Shown here: positions 58,470-64,000 of the stretch, one piece after another
Position numbering within the stretch: the first letter of the stretch is position 1
How the letters are laid out: each line of letters starts with the position of its first letter
Source: Mytilus californianus
Taxonomy: Eukaryota > Mollusca > Bivalvia > Mytilida > Mytilidae
Assembly (NCBI RefSeq): GCF_021869535.1
Contig: NW_026262701.1
Coordinates: forward strand, 46,565,278-46,629,277
Reading direction: 5' to 3'
DNA length: 64,000 bases
Made by a program: the position numbers and the translations under genes
The notes under the pieces: model-generated
What the model was told of the DNA's origin: nothing
Databases searched by the model: none
What the model saw: only the letters and a program-made list of their open reading frames with translations

Positions 58470-58750
58470 TTAAGAAAGTGGAAGATGGAAAGAAACGAGT
58501 TAGCGAAACGAGACGAGAGTATTAGTTGTATCTTGAAGAAATGACGAAAGATGAACTTCGTTATTCATTGTCCATAATTTATTTGTGAAGTTATTAAAGA
58601 AAAAGGTGAAGATTATCCGGGTCAGACATTGTTTGTAATTTTAATTAATATTTAAATGCATATTGAACAACAAGGGAAATGCTACAATTTTGTTAATGAT
58701 AAAGGTTTTTACAAGTCAAAAACACCTTGGATTGAATTGCGAAACAGAGG
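58470..58750 (+). pseudogene. degenerate DUF3504/Crypton-like tyrosine recombinase fragment
   Basis: Reading through stops and one frame change gives KKVEDGKKRVSETRRE, then LYLEEMTKDELRYSLS, then EVIKEKGEDYPGQTLFVILI, stop, MHIEQQGKCYNFVNDKGFY. The order 'L...M+.DEL...+..F+.EV....G.-YP..TL+.++..+Q.++' is that of DUF3504 regions from Crypton-type recombinases and their domesticated relatives in animals. At least two in-frame stops and a frameshift are present. The catalytic recombinase domain is not found. Assignment is from pattern memory. Confidence 0.45.
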
Positions 58751-59628
58751 ACTTCTGCTGGTTATAAAGGGAAACACAAGAAAAAAGTAAATTATAATGC
58801 ACGTGCATCAATATAATTTTGTGTCAACCGTCTTTTCTCAATATTGTCTGTTATTGGCTCTATTTACAAGGTTGTCCTCCCGGCCTAGATGTTCGTCAAG
58901 TCTGGTACAAGCATGTGCCATATCATTTTATGGTTTTATGCTAGGGTTCCCAAATTGTCAACCGCAAATAGAGCACATTATATACAATAAGCTCTTCGTT
59001 TGAAGAAGAGTACACAAGCCCGTCATATTGAATCAGCCAATTTCTCTGAAACAGTCTGTTCTTTCCTGCGTATTTACGGGAAAGTTACTATTTGTTCCTA
59101 GTTGGAAAATGATTCCTTGTCAAATTAATTTTTTGTTCATTTGTTATTTGACGTGTTGATTGCTTCAAAGGGCCAATGTCGTTTATACCTAGTATATGCA
59201 TGTCGGGGGTTGATTCGTGATAACAATCACCAATATTGCTCGCGTATCAATGCCAGTAGCTAGGTCTATTACGAGTCGTTGGTACTTCAGAAGGGGCTGA
59301 TTTGTGGCGTTTCCTGAATGACAGAGGGTAAAAGTTACAAAAAATGTAAAATGCCCGAATTTTTAGACAATTGATAGAAGAGAGGTAAAGGATTAAGAAG
59401 TTGATAAGACTCGGAAAGGAAAAAATAATATTTTGAATTTTAGCATCACAGTAGAAAAACATCAATGGTCAGAAAAGTTGCCATACAAAATTAAACTTTT
59501 AAAATTTAGATTACTACGTAATATACATAAAATTATCAACTGAAAACATCTAAGATTGAGGACTGTCCCTTCAGTTTCACACCTACACATCAAAGGAATC
59601 GAAAAAGTAATTAACGGTCGATACATAA
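58751..59628. other. intergenic stretch
   Basis: A 68-codon frame at 58797-59003 and another on the minus strand at 59247-59465 have no recognisable content. No repeat boundary seen. Confidence 0.35.
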
Positions 59629-59738
59629 ACATGCAAGACCGTACTGTGACCTATAATGGTTTACTTTTATAAATTTTGACTTGGATGGAGAGTTGTCTCA
59701 TTGGCACTCATACCACATCTTCTTATATCTATGTATGC
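59629..59738 (-). repeat. dispersed mussel repeat, 'gaagatgtggtatgagtgcc' type, reverse copy
   Basis: 'gaccgtactgtgacctataa', 'ttataaattttgacttggat', 'ttgtctcattggcactcata' and 'ccacatcttcttatatct' match 27555-27645 almost base for base. A short + fragment is near 60168-60205. Confidence 0.85.
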
Positions 59739-60353
59739 ATGGTTACAAAATAAACATGTAATCAACGATTAAGATGTCAAGATACATACATATACATGCA
59801 AGTTGTTCGCCTTAATGTAAGTTATTACCTGTGAAAGACAAATTGATAAATTAATCAAAATATTGTAATAAAATATACATGGAGCACCATTTTTGTTAAC
59901 CACAGGTGGGTCACGTGCACCAGGTGACAACTCCCTGGGTTCGCCTCTGGAATATAACGACCCAATTATTCGGGTTAACTACTTCCATGTATTTCTTTTT
60001 TCTAGGGACAAAGTTTTTTTTCAACAATGACCAAAAACGTTCAATTTTTTTTTTTTCAATCACTTTTAGGAAAAAGAATTTCTTTTGAAACTCAAATGTA
60101 TTGATTTATTTACCAATCTCAATGGGAAAAAGTTATAATTATCATTCCCATCTAAAACAATCATAGATATAAGAAGATGTGGTATGAGTGCCAGTGAGAC
60201 AACCATGTTTGTTCTTGAAATCTTAAAATCAAATAATTCATATTTATAAAAACTCGTACCCCCACAAAAAATGGACGGTCAAGTGTCTAAATTGAAAATT
60301 TAAATTTGTAGGAATTTAATAAATTTTCAAAAACATCACTGTATTACAGGGTT
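59739..60353. other. intergenic stretch
   Basis: Low-complexity T runs near 60045-60055 and a short repeat fragment at 60168-60205. No gene. Confidence 0.4.
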
Positions 60354-60493
60354 GTCCTATAATATATGCCTTCACAGGTCCATATCGTTTGCTTTCAACT
60401 TTTTTCATCGGATATTATTTCTTTACTATCAATGCGGTCTGGATAGTAAAAACAATATCCGATAAGAAACGTTGCAAGTTATTATATTAGGAC
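60354..60493. mobile_element. 140-bp palindromic MITE
   Basis: Left arm 'gtcctataatat' ... 'atcggatattatttctttac' pairs with right arm 'gtaaaaacaatatccgat' ... 'ataatattaggac'-type sequence around the centre 'aatgcggtctgg'. Flanks 'tattacag' and 'taatacag' differ at one base and may be an 8-bp target duplication, which would suggest a hAT-type origin. Confidence 0.75.
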
Positions 60494-61041
60494 TATAATA
60501 CAGTGATTCTCTGAATATCATTTTAGAAAAAAGGATTACTCACATGTATGTCCATATTATTGTTTATAATCCACATAACTTCATGCTGAGTCACTTCAGC
60601 TGAGCGACCCTAAAGATGTACATGAATAGGTCCACATTTATTTTTACTTTTAACTTCAACTTCTATACATACATGTGTATATATAAACAAGTCTAAATTG
60701 AAAACAACGTTCAAACATGGTATATATATATATACTAAGTTAAAAAAAAGTTTAGCAACAAATATTTAGAATATCTATTTCAAAAATAAGCCTAAACATA
60801 GCCATAAATACATTATCGTTACAAAGAAAATATACAATCAGGTGGTTTTTTTTACAGTAATGTTCTAAGTTAACAAATTATTTCCGAAACTTGGGACATT
60901 TTTAATTAATTTTTTTTAGTTGAATTATAAGTTGCTAAACTTGCTTTACTCAGTATCTTATTTAAGGAATTCATTGCTTGCATTGAACACAGTAATCTGT
61001 ATTGATTTGGTACAGAAACTGAATTTTATCAAATTTAGGGG

Positions 61042-61216
61042 GCGTTCAAATCCCACACGTGGCATGTGCGTTCGACTCACAACTGAATTGACTAGGGTTT
61101 ACAGTTTCCCTACCGAAGGTCAATGGTTCTCTTCAGGTACTCCGACTTCCTCTGCCAATAAAAACTGATCGCCATGAAGTAGCCAATAGTACTGAAAGTG
61201 GCGTTAAACACTTATC
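61042..61216 (+). mobile_element. tRNA-derived SINE (5'-truncated)
   Basis: 'gcgttcaaatccc' at 61044-61056 resembles the Pol III box B of a tRNA head. A conserved-looking body follows ('ggtcaatggttctcttcagg', 'actccgacttcctctgccaa', 'taaaaactgatcgccatgaa', 'gtggcgttaaacact') with a (ATCA)n tail at 61208-61220. The A-box part is degraded or missing. Such SINEs are common in bivalves. Confidence 0.7.
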
Positions 61217-61230
61217 AATCAATCAATCAT

Positions 61231-61478
61231 ATTTAAGGGGCGGTTGGAAAGGCTGGAAAAGTTCAGCAATTTTTCAAATTATAAAGGGACACAACTTGAG
61301 AACGGTGAAAGTGACGCCTCCAAAATTAACTCTTGATCTGTGTTTGGTGGTAATAAGCATTGTGTATAAGTTTCATATCATTTGGTTGAGGTAAACTAAA
61401 GTTAAGGAATGGAAACTTATTTTGGGACTTACAAGGATAAAACTTAATACCCCTCCCATGCAGCAGGGACATAAAAAA
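61231..61478 (+). mobile_element. truncated pearl-like element, same family as 29.1 kb
   Basis: It shares 'agcaatttttcaaattataa', 'gggacacaacttgagaacgg', 'gtttggtggtaataagcatt' and 'gtgtataagtttcat' with the element at 29123-29568. Only one core unit is present, and the terminal hairpin is degraded (tacccctcccatgcagcagg). Confidence 0.75.
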
Positions 61479-61532
61479 ATGGTAAAACTTGTCATTTAAG
61501 GACAATAACATCTATAAGCAGTTGTCAGACAG

Positions 61533-63063
61533 TTTTTGTCGAGCCTGCGACTTTTGTCGCAGAAAGCTCGACATAGGGATAGTGATCCGGCGGCTACGGC
61601 GGCGCGGCGTTAGCTCACTTCTTAAAAGCTTTATATTTTAGAGGGTGGAAGACCTGGATGCTTCATACTTTGTATATGGATGCCTCATGTTACGAAGTTT
61701 CCGTCAGTCACATGTCCAATGTCCTTGACCTCATTTTCATGGTTCAGTGACTACTTGAAAAAAAGTTAAGATTTTTTGTAATGTTAAATTCTCTCTTATT
61801 ATAAGTAATAGGATAACTATATTTGGTATGTGCGTACCTTGCAAGGTCCTCATGCCCGTCAGACAGTTTTCACTTGACCTCGACTTCATTTCATGGATCA
61901 GTGAACAAGGTTAAGTTTTGGTGGTCAAGTCCATATCTCAGATACTATAAGCAATAGGTCTAGTATATTCGGTGTATGGAAGGACTGTAAGGTGTACATG
62001 TCCAGCTGGCAGGTGTCATCTGACCTTGACCTCATTTTCATGGTTCAGTGGTTATAGTTAAGTTTTTGTGTTTTGGTCTGTTTTTCTTATACTGTATGCA
62101 ATAGGTCTACTATATTTGGTGTATGGAAGGATTGTAAGGTGTACATGTCTAGCTGGCAGGTGTCATCTGACCTTGACCTCATTTTCATGGTTTAGTGGTT
62201 ATAGTTGAGTTTTTGTGTTTTGGTCTGTTTTTCTTATACTGTATGCAATAGGTCTACAATATTTGGTGTATGGAATGATTGTAAGGTGTACATGTCTAGC
62301 TGGCAGGTGTCATCTGACCTTGACCTCATTTTCATGGTTCAGTGGTTATAGTTAAATTTTTGTGTTTTGGTCTGTTTTTCTTATACTGTATGCAATAGGT
62401 CTACAATATTTGGTGTATGGAATGATTGTAAGGTGTACATGTCTAGCTGGCAGGTGTCATCTGACCTTGACCTCATTTTCATGGTTCAGTGGTCAAAGTT
62501 AAGTTTTTGAGTTTTGGTCTTTTTTTCTAATACTGCATGCAATAGGTCTACTATATTTGGTGTATGGAATGATTGTAAGGTGTACATGTCTAGCTGGCAG
62601 GTGTCATCTGACCTTGACCTCATTTTCATGGTTCAGTGGTCAAAGTTAAGTTTTTGAGATTTGATCTTTTTTTCTAATACTATATGCAATAGTTCAACTA
62701 CATTTGGTGTATGGAAATATTTTATGATCTATATGTCAGTCACGCAGGTTTTATTTGACCTTGACCTCATTTTCAAGGTTCATTGCTCAGTGTTAAGTTT
62801 TTGTGTTTTGGTCTGTTTTTCTTAAACTATAAGCAATAGATCAACTATATTTGTTGTATGGAAGAATTGTTAGCTGTACATGCCTGCCTAGCATGGTTCA
62901 TCTGACCTTGACCTCATTTTCATGGTTCATTGGTCAATGTTTAGTTTGCTTGGTTAATGTAAAGTGTATGTGACAGTTGTAATAAAGCTTTATATTTAGG
63001 ACTATCAACATAATATCAATGATTAGTAAAGAAGGCGAGACATTTCAGCGTGTGCACTCTTGT
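61533..63063 (-). mobile_element. Helentron-like element with ~146-bp tandem array (copy 2)
   Basis: Same family and orientation as 54953-56793: the identical hairpin at 61539-61573, a shorter interrupted CGG tract, ~146-bp monomers with 'gaccttgacctcattttcat', and the end 'ggcgagacatttcagcgtg' plus 'tgcactcttgt'. The 'cttgcaaggtcctcatgcc' monomer occurs once only, followed by several near-identical 'tgtaaggtgtacatgtctag' monomers. The array was therefore expanded differently from copy 1. Confidence 0.9.
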
Positions 63064-63676
63064 GATGTAAATGGACAAAAGTTTTAAAGAAGAAACAAGT
63101 AAATTGCAATTTACCCCCCCAGGTTCTATTATTTACCATGTCAGCCATGTTGGTTGTCCTACACAATGGTTAAAATTAAAATAAAAATTATTTGATATCC
63201 CATATAAAAGGTAAGTAAAATCATCCAGTTCTAAGTCAAACATCAAATATGCATAATGATGATGGGTGGCTGTTAACATCCAACAGCAAATTAAATGCAT
63301 ATTCAGGACAAGAATATGTTAATGCAATATGAATATTTATCTTACCTGCTATACATTTCTAGGATTTTCATTGGTTAAAATCTACCGCGTGTAGACCGTG
63401 TATATTTCATATGGGGTTAGTAGGCGGGGCTTATTCTAATACACAGTTAGTAGTGGTGTTACGTCCCTGTATTAAAACAAGACGGCGTTGAGGAAAAATC
63501 TGAAATGTTTCTACAAACAAAGAATTCAATGATGAAAGATTGATATATTTCTAGAAAACACATTAAAGGCTATCAAGTTGTTATTGTTGGCATTTGTTTT
63601 TATAAATACCAATAGAAGTAGGTTCTTTATATTGAAGACTTGATCATTTTGATAGGCCACTAGTCTAAAAATTCGT
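63064..63676. other. intergenic stretch
   Basis: No supported gene. 'atgtcagccatgttggttg' near 63138 recalls the 'catggcggccatcttggttg' phrase in the 45.9-kb element and may be a fragment of that family. Confidence 0.35.
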
Positions 63677-64000
63677 AAGGGTTCCGCGGAACCCAGTGTC
63701 TCGCCTACTTTTGCTGTTAATCACAGGCTCAACAAAAATGAGGAAAAAAATTAATAAAAATATTCCTCTCTATACTATCTTTTGATTGTAAGTAGCTTCT
63801 GTCCAAGTTTGGTAAAAATCCAGGATAGTTTATGAATCTAATAAATGCTTTAAAAACTTAAACTGCAGACTGTATGTAATGTTAACTGGAAGAAAAACTA
63901 AGTCCATTTATAAGTAAAATACGGAAAAAATGGAACAAAATTTTAACAAAATTTCCTTCTGGATACTAGCTTTTAATCATAAACAAGCTTCTGTCCAAGT
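63677..64000 (+). mobile_element. start of a further tandem-core element, cut by the window end
   Basis: It opens with the palindrome GGGTTCCGCGGAACCC, then 'agtgtctcgcctacttttg' (compare the TGTCTCGCCT motif at the ends of other elements here). Two units about 191 bp apart follow, each ending 'agcttctgtccaagt' (near 63809 and 64000). The remainder lies outside the window. Confidence 0.6.

Overview
This is eukaryotic, AT-rich, intron-bearing DNA, almost certainly from a marine bivalve and most likely a mussel (Mytilus-like). The reasons are split coding exons with canonical GT/AG borders, very low gene density, and a dense set of dispersed repeats of types I associate with mussel genomes: 'pearl'/Helentron-like elements with tandem-repeat cores, (ACGG)n/(CGG)n tracts and 3' hairpins, short TIR elements, and a SINE. 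The species call is inference; I could not search a database. I see no rRNA, tRNA gene, CRISPR or bacterial gene.

Layout. (1) About 0.4-10.4 kb, + strand: the 3' part of a formin. Eight exons encode most of an FH2 domain, and a ninth, very long exon (8178-10448) encodes a 756-codon disordered tail. A pearl-like element sits in the last intron. (2) About 10.7-16.6 kb: dispersed repeats and a six-unit, ~166-bp tandem array. (3) About 17-43 kb, - strand: a glycosyltransferase family 92 (GT92/DUF23) locus. A complete two-exon gene (16978-19725) encodes a 474-residue type II membrane protein with a DLDEF motif. Upstream on the same strand lie three more homologous first exons (24.5, 32.9 and 42.6 kb), each with its own ATG, membrane anchor and stem, but no second catalytic exon is seen in the window. 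Two of the three end in canonical donors in exactly the phase used by the complete gene. The arrangement resembles a variable-first-exon/constant-exon locus, or the remains of exon duplications. A 4.1-kb TIR element (34413-38537) with a second 1.0-kb element nested inside it lies between two of these exons. (4) About 44-64 kb: almost entirely mobile and repetitive DNA. It holds several Helentron-like families with internal tandem arrays (one with a 440-bp higher-order period), a 30-bp minisatellite, two decayed LINE reverse-transcriptase remnants (one interrupted by a ~440-bp MITE), a degenerate DUF3504/Crypton-like fragment, a SINE and several palindromic MITEs.

Gene logic. The formin tail carries proline-rich and basic motifs next to an actin-nucleating FH2 module. 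The GT92 enzyme should be a Golgi type II galactosyltransferase-like protein; alternative first exons would change its cytosolic tail, anchor, stem and N-terminal segment while keeping one catalytic exon. The most notable general signal in the repeats is that families with unrelated cores share an architecture: a 5' motif like TGTCTCRCCT or AACAAGA, a tandem core, a GACG/CGG microsatellite, and a short 3' stem-loop followed by A-rich sequence.
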